From Patiria miniata (taxonomy: Eukaryota; Echinodermata; Asteroidea; Valvatida; Asterinidae): a stretch of DNA of 64,000 bases. Every line of letters starts with the position of its first letter. Within the stretch, counting starts at the first letter, position 1. A program made the translations under genes and the position numbers. This document shows positions 1 to 13,300 of this stretch, in pieces. The stretch lies in the NCBI RefSeq assembly GCF_015706575.1, contig NW_024037074.1:23115334-23179333 (forward strand). Direction: 5' to 3'. The notes below the pieces were generated by a model. It ran no database searches. It saw nothing but the letters and a program-made list of their open reading frames with translations, and was not told the origin of the DNA.

Positions 1-570
1 AATGCTATTTATTTCTGTCATGGAAGCTGCGATCAAGCTAAATGAGCCATTTGTCGACCTTGGTCAATTTTTTTTTACAGATTTGAAAAGAGCATAATCT
101 CAGGATTACTGCTGTGAAAACTGAATGCTGATACCATCTTTAGTTTAAAAAATATGGAAATCGGAACACCAAGAGATGTGATGAAGCGATGTGATGAAGC
201 GATGTGATGAAGTGGCCCTATTTTGGCCTGTATCTCCAAATGAAAGTTCCCGACAAACGACTCATTTAGCTTGATCGCTTCACAAATATTAATGCTGTCA
301 CAGATAAACCCTTGCATTCTACAATGCTAGTTGTCATTATGAAGAATAAAGCACAGTACATGTCCAGGGGCGAGATGTGGGGAAAGAAAGAATGAAACAT
401 CCACGGAATAATCGGCACAGGGTTTGCATTTGCCTAAAAGGCACACCTTAAAATCCCCATTTCTTTTCTGCTTTATGAACTTTTATAGGTGAAAAAAAAT
501 TTATGGTAAAATCTCATGAATACCAAATTTCAAAAGCTATTCTTTAAAAATCATGAAATCAGGAAAATCC

Positions 571-1275
571 TAGCCTTGGTCAATGCTCTCGTCGTTATTC
601 GTCCCGTACGCGGTCAATCGTCGGCATACATGTATATCCTCACGCGCTATGCACATGCATGTAAAAATACAGCGCGAACAGTGACCTCACGCGGCCACTA
701 TTTTTATATGCAAATCAGTTGGGGTCGATCGAGAGCCTTGGTTCAATCGTCCATGTGAGGTTTTGGGGGTGGTGCTCATTATGTTAATAGCCTTAGCTGA
801 CCTTAAATGTCATTTTCTTATTGGTCGATCGTTGCGTGGAAACTTGCATAGTGAAACGTGGCACCGTACATAATCCATACACGTACACGTTGTGTGTCTC
901 TGCACACGGCACCAATGCACAAAAACTGTGGTTCCTGTCACGTCCGCAAAAGGCGAATAGCTGCAAATAATTTGATGACGTCCGGATTTACCAAGGTGTG
1001 ATTGGACACTCCACATATTAGCCCCGCCTACACTTATCTGTATTCGCATACGTGGTCGTGCGCTAGAAATCCAGCGCAAAATAAAGAAAAACATAAGCTT
1101 TTGCCGACGATTGAACCAAGGCTCGAGATCGTCCCCAACTGATTTGCATAAAAAAAATAGTGGCCGCATGAGGTCGCTGTTCGCGCTGTATTTTTACATG
1201 CATGTGCATAGCGCGTGAGGATATATGCCGACGATTGACCGGGATGAATAACGACGAGAGCATTGACCAAGGCTA
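571..1275. mobile_element. Foldback DNA transposon with 9-bp target duplication (Mutator-like)
   Basis: 705 bp with about 185-bp inverted arms starting TAGCCTTGGTCAATG. Perfect 9-bp flanking repeats GGAAAATCC lie at 562-570 and 1276-1284. No transposase is encoded; the open frames in it are arm shadows. A 9-bp duplication with long inverted arms is typical of Mutator-like elements, so the superfamily is inference. Confidence 0.85.
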
Positions 1276-1689
1276 GGAAAATCCGGACAAATCACCCCTG
1301 CATGTCATAATGTTTTCTATGGAAGCTTGGTTTATTGAATGCAAACGTTGGTTTTTTAAACAAATGCAAACAAGATATTAACATTACAAAAAAAAATATG
1401 TAAATCAGTCCATTATTTTATGAAGACCATATGTTTAGAAATTGCATAATAAACAATTGCTTATGTGGCCACTGAGCCAAACCACAGAATGAGACATATG
1501 GACTTCTTCCACAAGTTGTAATTGCAGTGACTACATGTGATAAAAGTGCACCAGGAACCAGTGAATTAAGAGCTCTCATTAATTGGCTGGTTACCAACCC
1601 TCCCTACAACGTGTAGGATATACAGAGGGGTTGGGAACCAGCCTACCTTGTTCCATAGTACATGCACACTAAATCCATTAGCAAGTTTG

Positions 1690-1935
1690 AGCAAGGACTA
1701 TAGTTAGGCTAACTTCACTTGAATGAAGGATGGTTGGGGTCATTCGGAACCGGACGACAGGGCACGGTTGCATTGCTGGTTACCAATAGCTGTGCATCAT
1801 ACTGCACAGGCACAGCAGGGAGCCAGGACCAAGAAGTTTTGCGATGACATATTGACCAGCGTTTGACTAGAGACATTCGCACATTGCTATTAGTGCGCCG
1901 TCGTGAGTTACGTTACAAATCAACCACTAGTCGAC
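1690..1935 (+). repeat. Dispersed repeat shared with 44,110-44,620
   Basis: Both copies run GAAGGATGG ... GAGCCnGGAC ... TGACCAGCGTTTGAC ... AGNNNCATTCGCAC-like ... AGTGCGC in the same order and orientation. Ends and class are unclear. Confidence 0.55.
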
Positions 1936-2376
1936 TAATGGTCCTTGCCCAAACCGACTCCAAAATGTAAACAAATGAGCAGTGTTAGGCCATCAGCCTC
2001 GGTCCAAAATTTTGGCAACCGGTATCAAATGAGGGGAATAATCGTCACAGCGATTTTTGGCAAGGTATACACCTCCAGAGTTGGAAAATATGTGATGGCA
2101 TTGCAGCGGTGGCAGCTTTTTTGGTGTTATCACCCTTTTTTTCAAATGTCCATCAAAATGCTGGTTACCACTCTAGGGGCGATATACCTTGCGCATGCGC
2201 ACTTTAATCATTTATGCCCTGATTTGATACCGACCAAACCCCCAGGCTGATGGCCTATGTGTGAGGGAAGCAGTGAAACACAAGCGCCCTTCACTTGCTC
2301 TATTATTAATACGCAAAACAGCCCCTTTAAAGCTCATGCAAATACAAAGCCCACGAGCCACTTTTGTCTCATTGCA

Positions 2377-2604
2377 GGGCCCCATTTCATAGAGCTGCTT
2401 AAGCACAAAATTTGCTTAAGCACGAAAAAAACATTGCTTAGTAAAATTAGGTTACCGGCCCAAACTGCATATGATGTACATTGCTTGTGACTGGTATTTA
2501 GCTGTTGTTTACTTAGCATAACAATCACATGGAGCTTTGGCCGGTAACATGATTTTATTAAGCAAGACGTTTTTGTGCTTAAGCAGCTCTATGAAATTGG
2601 GCCC
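2377..2604. mobile_element. Hairpin MITE, GGGCCCAATTTCATAGAGC family
   Basis: The 228-bp element has imperfect arms: GGGCCCCATTTCATAGAGC at the left and its reverse complement at the right, each followed by TGCTTAAGCAC. A second copy lies at 48872-49114. Confidence 0.85.
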
Positions 2605-2640
2605 AGGTCTGCAGACAGTCTCAATCAGAGTAAATACAAT

Positions 2641-3165
2641 TTAAAGGGAAGATACAACATTTGCAAACATCAAAAAACGAAATGATCAAATTATCACGAA
2701 ATACCTTACTGAATTGTTAGGGAATGACAGTCTAAAGCATCCTGTAAAATCGTGGCTCCTGATGTGCTGACATTTTCAAGAAAAACTGTATTTTTCAAAT
2801 GCTGGTTGGCCGACCAGCGTTGGAAAAAAATGGCTTTTTTCACAAACTGCTCCTAGTTTCTCATATTTAGCTATTCCGCATTTTCTTTGCAATTGATTAC
2901 ACACCTGTGAAGGGGTACAAGCCTGCTAGACTGATTCTTTGACCTTACAATTCCCCAAACTCTACAAATTGCTCTGTTTCATCTTAAGTGGGGTCAGGGC
3001 ACCAGACTACAAGAACATGATTGGTTTTCTATGTTTTTTCCAGCATCTACAAGCCCAAAACGTGAAACAAGTCAGTTGAACAATATTTGCTATAACATAC
3101 TTATCCCCCAAATTCATTTATTTCTGAAAATTGCAGCAAAAGCAAATGTTGTACATTCCCTTTAA
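2641..3165. mobile_element. TTAA-bounded MITE, copy A
   Basis: 525 bp from TTAAAGGGAAGATACAAC to its inverted end ...ATTCCCTTTAA. TTAA at both edges suggests a TTAA-targeting superfamily (piggyBac or Kolobok). Related copies are 3438-3960, 6642-7148 and partials at 12096 and 16499. No coding capacity. Confidence 0.85.
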
Positions 3166-3437
3166 CAATGAATACACAACAATGACAAAAGAATGGTCAC
3201 TGGTAATGGTCGATCCCCAGCTGTCCCGCCCCAAAACGTTACTCCCTGTACAAACCGCTACCTGCACCCTATGGTTTTATGGACTCATAGGAATAATGAA
3301 TGTAATACAATGTCAGGGCTGCCAACTCTCACGCACTGAACGTGAGACTCACGCATTTCAGGTTTTTCTCATGCTCTCGCGCGCACACAGGATTTCTCAC
3401 GCTAAAAAAATAATAAATAAAACTTGAGAACGATATT

Positions 3438-3960
3438 TTAAAGGGAATATACATCATTTGCTTTTGCTGTAATTTTCAGAAATGGATGGAATTGGGGGTT
3501 GGAAATATATATCAAATATAGTTACACTGACTTTTTTGAGGTTTTGGGTTCGAAAATGCTATAAAAACCAAGAAAAACAATCATTTTCCTGTAGTCTGGT
3601 TCCCTGACTCCATTTAAGAAGAAACAGAGCAGTTTACATACATTGGGGAATTGTAAGGTCAGGGAACCAGTCTAGCTGGCTCGTACCCGTTCATAGGTGT
3701 GTAATCGATTGCAAACAAGTGCGATGGTCAATTGGGGCCAGTATTTGAAAAAGAAGCCATGTTTTTTCCAACGCTGGTCGGCCGACCAGCGTTGGAAATT
3801 GATACAAAAATATGACTTTTCTTGAAAATGACAGTATACCAGGTGCCATGATTTTACAGGATGCTTTACACTGTCATTCACTAACAGTCCAGCAAGGTAT
3901 TTCAAAATGATTTGGTAGTTTTATTTTTCGATGTTTGCAGATGTTGTATTTTCCCTTTAA
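3438..3960. mobile_element. TTAA-bounded MITE, copy B
   Basis: 523 bp, in inverted orientation relative to copy A. Ends are TTAAAGGGAATATAC and TTTTCCCTTTAA. It carries the only nearby AATAAA for the BRD7 transcript (3920-3925). Confidence 0.85.
3920..3925 (-). promoter_or_regulatory. Possible BRD7 poly(A) signal inside a MITE
   Basis: AATAAA on the minus strand, about 430 nt past the BRD7 stop codon, inside the TTAA-bounded MITE at 3438-3960. I found no other AATAAA on this strand between the stop and this point. Whether cleavage happens here is inference. Confidence 0.35.
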
Positions 3961-3984
3961 ATGATGATCTTTTGCTCAAAAGAA

Positions 3985-4110
3985 TTGGTAAAAGTGGTCA
4001 GAAATTGCCTCAGATCGCACCTCAGAGCATCTAGAATCCAAAAATTTTCGGGGCCTTTTAGCGGGCCCCGAACCCACGCCGTTAGGGCTTCGCACTTGCA
4101 TTAGCATGAT
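3985..4110 (-). repeat. Fragment of a dispersed repeat (GGGGCCCGCTTAAGGGCCCC type)
   Basis: The stretch reads, on the minus strand, the same order as 26100-26215: GGGTTCGGGGCCCGCT, TTTTTGGATTCT, ATGCTCTG, GCGATCTGAGGCAATTTCTGACCACTTT. A third divergent copy is at about 41737-41850. Confidence 0.6.
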
Positions 4111-4357
4111 TACTTCTGATCAAGCTCTATCGCCAAATTCTCACTCTCAGCTCTTACTCAAAGTTGACAGCCCTGCAATGTAGAACAGGTTTAACTGAGA
4201 AATCATCGGTCACCAGCACAGCTTAATAGGGTGGTGGCTACCAGTTACAGTGAACCGGCCTTTCCTCCTGTAAGATGTTGTCTAATGAGGGCGCTATTTA
4301 CATTTGACAGTCTTGAGTAGTTTCAATTTCAGCCGGCAACGCACCACTGTACTGTTA

Positions 4358-7300
4358 TCATGCGACAAGATTCTCCTGTACAGCGGAGGATGATGAAGGT
4401 GATTCAACCTTGTCTAGTACCTGTACTTCATCAACTAATTCGGCATGGACGTCGGGCGTGATGCCCATGGCGGTCTGGGCTGCTCCGGCCGACACTATAT
4501 CCGAAGGTTTGATCTAGTAGCAAAAATCAAGACAAGAAATTGTTTGTCGAGCGTAACCATAGATACAAGAAGTTAAAAAATGGATTCAAATACTTCATAG
4601 TGTGGTGATACTAGTACTGTGGCAGACAGCGTTGAAGTCTGTCCTTTTTTTAAATACCCTTACAGCCAATTCCACGAAAAAGTGTGAAACTTACGCTATG
4701 CCTAGGATTCACGCAACAAATCTGCTGCACATGCAGGTGCGCGGCGCAATAAACTTAACGATTAATTTCAGGAAACTTGGCTGAGATGTGACATGTTTTA
4801 AATAGTTTTAACATCTTGGACGAGGATAGTAACAGCTATTACGCCAGCTTTTGTGCATGATTTCTGTTCAGTTACAAAACAGTCATTGAAATTAACTCAA
4901 CCCACCATTTTGCGGACTTGTGATGGACTCAACTACGACGCTGTAAATGTAACTGCATCCGGAAAGTTTATTTATTAAAAAAAAAATAAATAAGCAAAGA
5001 CAAAAGCCCCGTCCTGAAAACGCTACCTTTGCAGTGAGCTGCAGTAACTGCTGGGTCAGTTTCTCAGCGATGCTACTCTCTTGCTCGGAGGGTTTGGGGA
5101 TGAACTGCAGATGGTTTGGAGTCTTCTGGCTTAGCCTCGCTGACTGTGTCTTCTCCAGGTCACCGATCAAATCACTGGTGCTCTTCAGTTTACTGTCAAT
5201 TTCGGCCGAGTCGTTTGCGGCCGCTGCGTCCGCGTCGCTGCCCATGAGTTTCTCTGTTTTTTATGTTGAAATTTAAAATAAATTTTAAGTGTTAAGAATT
5301 GGGGCCTTGCATCTGATGTCACATCTGAGGGTCTGTCTTTGTGTCTTTGTGATAGGCATTAACAAATCACTGCCTATTTAAGGCCCTTTTCACACTTTTC
5401 AAGTATCTGTGCGTTGGACCCAGGTTGAACCCTGACATTTCAGGAACCCTTCTCACAAGAATTAAAGGGACATTACGTCCTGAAATGCGCCCAATTGGGC
5501 AACAAAACGCATTTTAAATGAAACTGTGTTAATTGGAAAGAGCATTTACAAGTAGGATACTTTTAAACATCCACATAACCATCCTTTAAAAACTGGGCAT
5601 TTTTGTGTTATTCTTGCGAGAACAAATTTCTGGGGTCAAAATGTTAACTCTCATAAATCGAGGTGTTGGGTGCTAGTCTGGAATCCTGACACACATGTTC
5701 CGCCAGTGCATTGCATTTTGCGGACGTGCCAGAAACAATGTTTGTGTATTGGTGCCGAGTGTATTATGTGTCACACACACAAGAGTACCGTACATTGAAT
5801 GGAGACGGCAGGAAATAGGTATATGTATGCCACAAAATGTCAGCCGCGTCCGATGTAAACAACCAGTTTTTTTTCAGCTTTTCTCGGAAATGGTAAGACA
5901 TAATTAGGTCACATTGTCCGAAACATCGAGTTCTACACTCAACCAACCGGTTCTTTTCAGAGCCACATTTCTTTCAAGAAGATAGTTCTTTCCACATGGT
6001 GTTATCCGCAAACTTTTTAATTTTTAACTCATCTGCCATGCAAAGCTTCACGTCATATATAACAGGCATGCAACTGGGAAATCACAAAAAAAGAGGAAAT
6101 TCAAATTTTCCCCAGACTTTGTACAGTGTTTTTCTATTTTCAATGGCACACATGGGAAGTAAAAAAAAAGGAAATCAGCTGATCTGAGGAAAAGTTGCAT
6201 GCCTGTATATAAGAAATCGAAAAAATCTCCAGCAATGTATGAGCTGATGTTAGTTTGAACACATGGTATGCCTTGCCGACCTCTGTGCGATCTGACCAGG
6301 CTTGATTTCAGACATGGTAGGCCTTTTTGATTTTCTTGAACTTACAAAAATGCCACGGTACAAGGGGTCTAAACCTGACATTTTGAGCCCCGTGAGTGAC
6401 TCGCTACTGCGATTCGCACAAAAGAACTCACCAAATGCTGGGAGAAACGACACGTCAATGCCCAGCTCAGAGAGCGTCCGGAGAGAGTCAAACTGGATGG
6501 CGGGTACGGTGGCATCCTCTCCTTCTTCCTTCTTGATTGCATCTTGAGAACCAGCCGACTCGCTCGCACTGACGCCTGGGTGACTGGTGCCGTCCGCAGA
6601 GTTGCCTTTCTCCGAGTCCTTGTCGCTATTCTTCTATTGTTTTAAAGGGAATATACAACATTTGCAAATATCGAAAAATAAAACTACCAAGTTTTTTACG
6701 AAATACCTTACTAGGATGTTGGTAATTGACAGTCTAAAGCATCCTGTAAAATTATGGCACCTGGTGTGAAGTCATTTTCAAGAAAATGGTATTTTTGTAA
6801 AAATTTCCAGCGGTGGTCAGCCGACCACCGTTGGAAAAACCTAACTATTTTTCAACTACTGCTCCAAATTTACCATTAATTCAGTCCAAATTGTGTTTGC
6901 TATTGGTTACATGTTCATGAACGGGTGCAGGCCAGCTAGACTGGTACCCTTTCCTTACAATTTTCCGGCATCTGTAAACTGATCCATTTTAAATTTTGAA
7001 CAGTTTTGTTTTTCTTGGTTTTTCCAGAATTTTCGAACACAAAACTTCAAACATGTCAGTGTAACAATATTTGATCTCTTATACTAAGCCCTCAAATAGT
7101 TCATTTCTGAAAATTACAGCAAAAGCCAATGATGTATATTCCCTTTAAGTCGATCAAAAACTTTTGAACTTTGGGAATGCTTGAGAAACTTTTTGCACAA
7201 ATTTACAACGTTCAGGTACATGTGTACAACCTTCAGTGTATTGTTCGACTCCACACTATATTTGAAGTTCTTGTACATGTATCTGTATTGACAATTGACA

Positions 7301-10300
7301 TTGTATGAAATACACATACATGAAAAATGAAACTTAATAAACTAGGATTTGCCTTTCACTGACAATAAAAACATTATCAGCATTCTTCACTTTGAGATTT
7401 CCTCAAACCTAGCTGAAGCCCTTGGGTACGCATTACATTCACTGTGTGGACTTCTGAAGAGGTCCACATAAACCAGGTAGAGGTGACGTTGTGTGGACTT
7501 GGGCAAGTCCACACAGTGTTTCCTCATTTCTGGAAAACAGGTTTAGAGGCAGTTTTGGGTTAGGTTTATCTGTGGCAAAATGAAGAGAAACACTAAAGGG
7601 AATCATAAAAAAAAAAGGGTTGAAAGAGTTTTCACAGTTTGAGAAAAATGAGTTTTTTCACTGGTTTTTTTTAACTACACGAAACCAAGAGTATGTCCAC
7701 ACTAGGTATGTAACATAAACATGCGTGAGCTGGCCTATGTGTACAATTAAAGTACTTGGTCATTTCGTGCAAACGATTGTAGCTCTTCCTAAAATCCTTG
7801 TTTATAGAACAATGTGGACAAGCTGCAAATTGCAGAAAATAAAATAACAGCGTTGCTGTTGAAACCCCTCAGCCAGAGTCAAGTTATCATCCGGAAACCA
7901 TTTACCTTTATCTCACCATGCTGACCTTGACCTTTGACCTTTTGACCCCAAAACCAATCCCAACTTCCCTTCTCCCAAGGGGAACCCTCTTCCAAAGTTA
8001 GACACCAAAATCGCATTTCTAACTCAAGTTATCATCCGGAAACCATTTACCTTTAATTCACAATGGTGACCTTGACCTTTGACCTTTTGACCCCAAAACC
8101 AATCCCAACTTGCCTACTCCCAAGGGCAACCCTCTACCAAAGTTAGACACCAAAATCTCATTTCTAACTCAAGTTATCATCCTGAAACCATTTACATTTA
8201 ACTCACCACGGTGACCTTGACCTTTGACCTTTTGACCCCAAAACCAATCCCAACTTGCCTACTCCCAAGGGCAACCCCCTATCAAAGTTAGACACCAAAA
8301 TCTCATTTCTAACTCAAGTTATCATCCGGAAACCATTTACCTTTATCTCACCATGCTGACCTTGACCTTTGACCTTTTGACCCCAAAACCAATCCCAACT
8401 TGCCTTCTCCCAAGGGCAACCCTCTTCCAAAGTTAGACACCAAAATCGCATTTCTAACTCAAGTTATCATCCGGAAACCATTTACCTTTATCTCACCATG
8501 CTGACCTTGACCTTTGACCTTTTGACCTCAAAACCAATCCCAACTTGCCTACTCCCAAGAGCAACCCCCTACCGAAGTTACAACCCCAAACAACATTTGT
8601 AACTCAAGTTATCATCCGGAAACTAAGCTGCCCGGACGGACGGACGGACGGACAGACACACATACATCCAGACGGACGGACGCCCTAGGCGATAGCAATA
8701 CCCCTCGAGCCTCTCGGCTGAGGGGTAAAAAACTGTTTCACATGCAGTTCATCATGAGAAAATGCTGACACTTAACTGTAGCCACTGTCAAATGGTATTC
8801 ACTTCACTACAGTCAACTAAGACTGTATGATTTTTTACGGTTTATATCTAAGAGGTTTTTTTATGAACCCACACTGTTAACATAACTCAGTAAAATACAT
8901 GATGTAGATGTAGACTTACTTTTAATGTAGCCACTGTTTTTGAATGTTGGCCTTTAGTCAATGTATCTAGAAGGTTATCAACAAGCTTCATGACATAGTC
9001 GTCACAGTCTTCAACATACTCCCTTATACTGAAAAGAAAAACCCCAGAAAAGATCTGTTTACAGTAAGTTTTAATCAAGCTCAAGCATGTCAAGCAGGCC
9101 AGAAGATCAAAAACTGACCTTGTGGACAAATTTTGTGATTGGGGGGAAATCAAATCTGGAAGTTAACCCAGATTACGTCAGACAAAAGTTCATAAAGAAA
9201 TTTCAAAGGTTGCACATTAGCAATTGTGAAAATTTTCAGTAATTTCAGTAATTTTTTTTCATCTAAAAGTGGCTTATGAAATTGGCTTTCCAGTCATTTT
9301 TATTTCTGGTGCTACATATTTTTTTAAATATGAAATATAATTTTTGGGCTTTGGGTTCCGCTTTTGTTGACCCCCCCCCCCCCCCCCCTGTATACTGCTA
9401 TGTTTCAGCTGGCATACCTACTGCTATGTTTCAGCTGTTAAGTTTTGAGAAATTTCTCCGCAATCATTTTTTCCTCATGTATCGGTAACTTATTTTCTGG
9501 ATGTCAACAGAGTACACGGTAAGTACACGTAGGCGAAAGGATACCCGCACCCGATTTCACAAAGCGCTGTCTCACAACTCGAGATGCAACTTGCAATGCG
9601 TTGCATGATCCATTTCACAAAACTTAGGATGTGTTGAACGCGTTGTAAGTTCCTTGACAACGTTTCAAAACACGTTGCAAGTTATGGCGTGTCTTTTGGT
9701 CATCACAAAATAAGAAGCATTTTTTTCTTTGCCAATTATATGCCATAAAAATTAAATAAACGAGACTTTATTACGTAAGTTATGATGAGTTTCATGAAAT
9801 CGGGTGCATGGGCTAAGGTGACACATTTCTTTTTTTCACCAAGCAAAAATGTGTCTACTCTTTGTTGCCTGTTCGTGTTAAGCAGCGTTAATAAACTTTG
9901 CCCCCAGTTTTAAAGCTGAGCCATTACCCACCTCTGCGCATATTGTACACCAGCATCATCCCCGTAGGTTGAATACAACAAATCGGAATCCTCTTTGCTG
10001 ATGTTGGCAAAGGAGGAGTCGTACTGGGGGCCATATGAGCTGAACGGTCCGTGCGCCATGTAGGTTACTATATGAGAGAAATCAATCTATCCGTTCAGTC
10101 AAGTCAAGATTTGAAACTTTGAAGAAAATCCTGTTTGATTATTAACTTAATCTAGGTGAAATAGTATACAAATATAACACGGTTTGAAGGTGGATAGTCA
10201 ATTTTCACTCCCCAAGGGAACTAGTTTGTCAATGTCCAATAGCGAGGGAGCCTTATATCAACTATCCACCAAAGTGAAGCATGTTATATTTGTTCTACTA

Positions 10301-13300
10301 TACCTCATACATGTACATATTCACCAAATTTGTTGAGTTACGTATCAGTAAAAACAAAAGTGAAGTCTGTCATGAGCCAATGTAGCCCATCAGGCCAGCG
10401 TAATTATCTCCGGTTTCAGTAGCATGAAACGACTGAGACTATTTCTATTCCCCCTGGCCGGGATGCTTGTCAATCGAAGGTTACTCCGCAGCTAATGCCG
10501 GTAGCCATTTATCTCCTGGGTGGAGAGAGGCAAGTGGGGGAGAAGTGGCTTGCCCAAGGACACAACATATGGCCAGCAGCTGGATTCGAACCCCTGACCC
10601 TCTGATCATGAGTCGCGAACTCAAACCACTAAGCCACACTCACCACTACACATCAGTTATCTTGGCAAAATGTTGCTGCGTGTGTCTTGCCATCTTTTCA
10701 TGTAGCTGAGGTATGTTCGCGGGTGTGCGCTACCCTCTGCAATATTCAACGACTGCTTGGTAAAGAGCATGCATAGTAGACTATGGCACAGGCAACCCAT
10801 GGTCGACTGAGCAATGAGCATGCTTATTAACCCTGCACGTGAATCCTCACGTGCATGCTTGGTAAATAGCAAAGCTAGCGGTTGACACGTGATGATGAAT
10901 GGACCAGTCAGAATTCAGCTGTCACTCATCAATATGTATAAGGTATAGTAAAGTGGTGGGATTTAAATTCGCATTTTTTAAAATTCGGTTTGAATGCCAC
11001 TATTTGGTTTGGATTTTGGAAACTGAAAAGTCAAAACCAACCTTACAAAAATTAAAGCCTTCCATTTTTTGTGACACAGGCTAAGAAAACAACTGGAACA
11101 TCCCCCATTTGCTCCATGGTCTCTGATTGTGTAAAACTGCATTTACTTGCTAGTGGTCTTCTTGGTATATGGATAGCCTGTCCATTCGACTTATCAGAGA
11201 GTTCCCATCCTTTTTTTTCTCAACATTCCAGCAGTGGAGTGTTTTTGTCAAGGCCCAGTGGTCACTGAATCCTGCAAATTATACATAGTCATACGGAGGG
11301 CATTTCCTGTGGCACCTCATTTGACACTTTTTGTTGGCACAACAGTGAGCTGGAGGGGAACTTGGATTTGAAGAAAAATTAGGATAACCGGATTTTGAAA
11401 TCTCTGATTTCTCCCACCACTAGTACAGTAAAGTTAGTAGCGAAAGAATGGACCGATCCAGTAAGCCCCGCCCACTGCGCACTGGGCAAATTAACACGTG
11501 CTCCTCTCCAATGCCACGCTGCATTTTCCTGCCGCGCGCATCATACGCACGTGCACGCATGTCGGACTTTCGTGCACGCGCATCGGACGTAAATCACGGC
11601 TGTGATTGGTCAGAACACCATGGGGCGGTGCTTATGGGGCGGAACGGTCCATTGCTGGTGAAGACCAACACTCCTACATGGAAGAGGTTTGTATATTCAC
11701 AGTTTGAAGGTAGATACGGGAACAGAAACACTACTCAAGACAATGGTATCAAAAGGTTGGAACGAAATCTTCTGTATTCATCAAAATCACTGTAACTGTA
11801 TTATTTTTAAATGCAGATGTTGGACATGTTGGATATGGAAAAACCAAAAAAAATACAAAAATACAAAAATAAATGGGGATGGAGTCTTTTACCTGGGATG
11901 GCTTTGTTGCGTTTATCCTCTCTGAAGCCCGGTAGCGAGCCCGTTCCCTGGGCCAGCCTGCCCGTCAACATCCCAAGGTTGACCTGCTTGTTCTCCTCCG
12001 CTCCGGACTGGCTGGGATTCAAGATGGCCAGGGTGGTGGTCCCCGTCTTGTCTCGCCTCAGAAAGCCAAGCTGGGAGATCATTGTAACAGGTGTGTTAAG
12101 GGAATGTAAAACATTTGCTTCTGCTGCAATTTTCAGAAGTAAATGGATTTGGAAGATTAGTATGTTATGGCAAGTATTGTTAAACTGACTTGTTTCACGT
12201 TTTGGGCTTGTAAATGCTGGAAAAACCAAGAAAACCAATCATGTTCTTTTATTCTGGTTCCCCGACATGTGTTCAATCATGCATAGTTCAGCCCTGCTAA
12301 TGCTCCATATCATCTGCACTACTTCTTAATGTCATCGGCACTGCCTAAACCTATAAACAGTGATCGTTGAAGGATTGAGGCAATGGTCACCCCTCCACTG
12401 AACAAATTCAAGAAATAACGGAAGATTTTGGAGGATTCAGGCTGAATCTCATTTTTACATTGTGGTAATTTGAGGATTTTGCAGGATTGAGGATGGTTCC
12501 TAGCCAAAAGGGCCTAGGGGGGTGAGGGTTAGGGCAGAAATCCTTGCTCATAGAGAAGATAGAAATACCCTATTATTCTGCCTGAAATTCTATCATTTAG
12601 AGAAAAAAAGTGGTTTAAGAAAATGTGCCAAGACCCCAAAAATGTTGCATACGTTTTCTCTGTCTTCTCCAAACGTATAGCAATGTATAGTATCCACTGA
12701 GCTGAAATTAACAACTTGTTAACTTAAGATTTTGAGCTCATTTGTTGCTTCAAATGAAAAAAATGCACAAAACAGAAATGATCCTAAGTACCTTTAACCC
12801 CATGAGCTCGGGAAGCGGTCATGGCCGCGGCCGCTAGTCCTCATTGGAATGCAGTTGCCAGCTGTGGTATGCCGTGGCACATGGCTAGTGGGTAGTTACA
12901 CAGCTGCTGCTTTTGTGCAGTCCCGCTACCACACAAAGGCTGTGCAGTCATGCGGGCCACTTGCTCTATGTGTGGAGGAATGTCCCCATTACAACCCGTG
13001 CTTAAGGGGTTAAGGTCCAAAGTGTGACATTTTTCTTGTCCCCGTTACCTCTGATTTGGGCGGACTTGAACCTATTCATGGCCATACCTTTGAGTTGGGG
13101 CACCTGGCTGACAGACGATCCCTTGCATCTTTGGCAGCTTGCAGTGCTTGCTCAATGATCTCTTCCGGGGATTCTTCCTCAATGCCATCGGCGACACTTG
13201 CGGACCTTTGTGAATAACAAGGACTGAATACTAACAATAATTTCATTGACCCTCCTATGCAAACACACATTATGTGCCAAGTTTCCCTTTCAGTCAAAAT

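Noticed and set aside
810-1270. Overlapping open frames of 66-119 codons on the minus strand
   Set aside because: They fall in the foldback element 571-1275 and reappear in the other arm. No gene-like features.
7440-7515. TGTGTGGACTT inverted words as a regulatory hairpin
   Set aside because: Short, imperfect, and made of one repeated word. Not distinguishable from a decayed small repeat.
12319-12507. GGAGGATTGAGGATG words near 12.3-12.5 kb and 19.7-20.0 kb as a regulatory motif
   Set aside because: They occur next to MITE copies and look like remnants of the same dispersed repeat.
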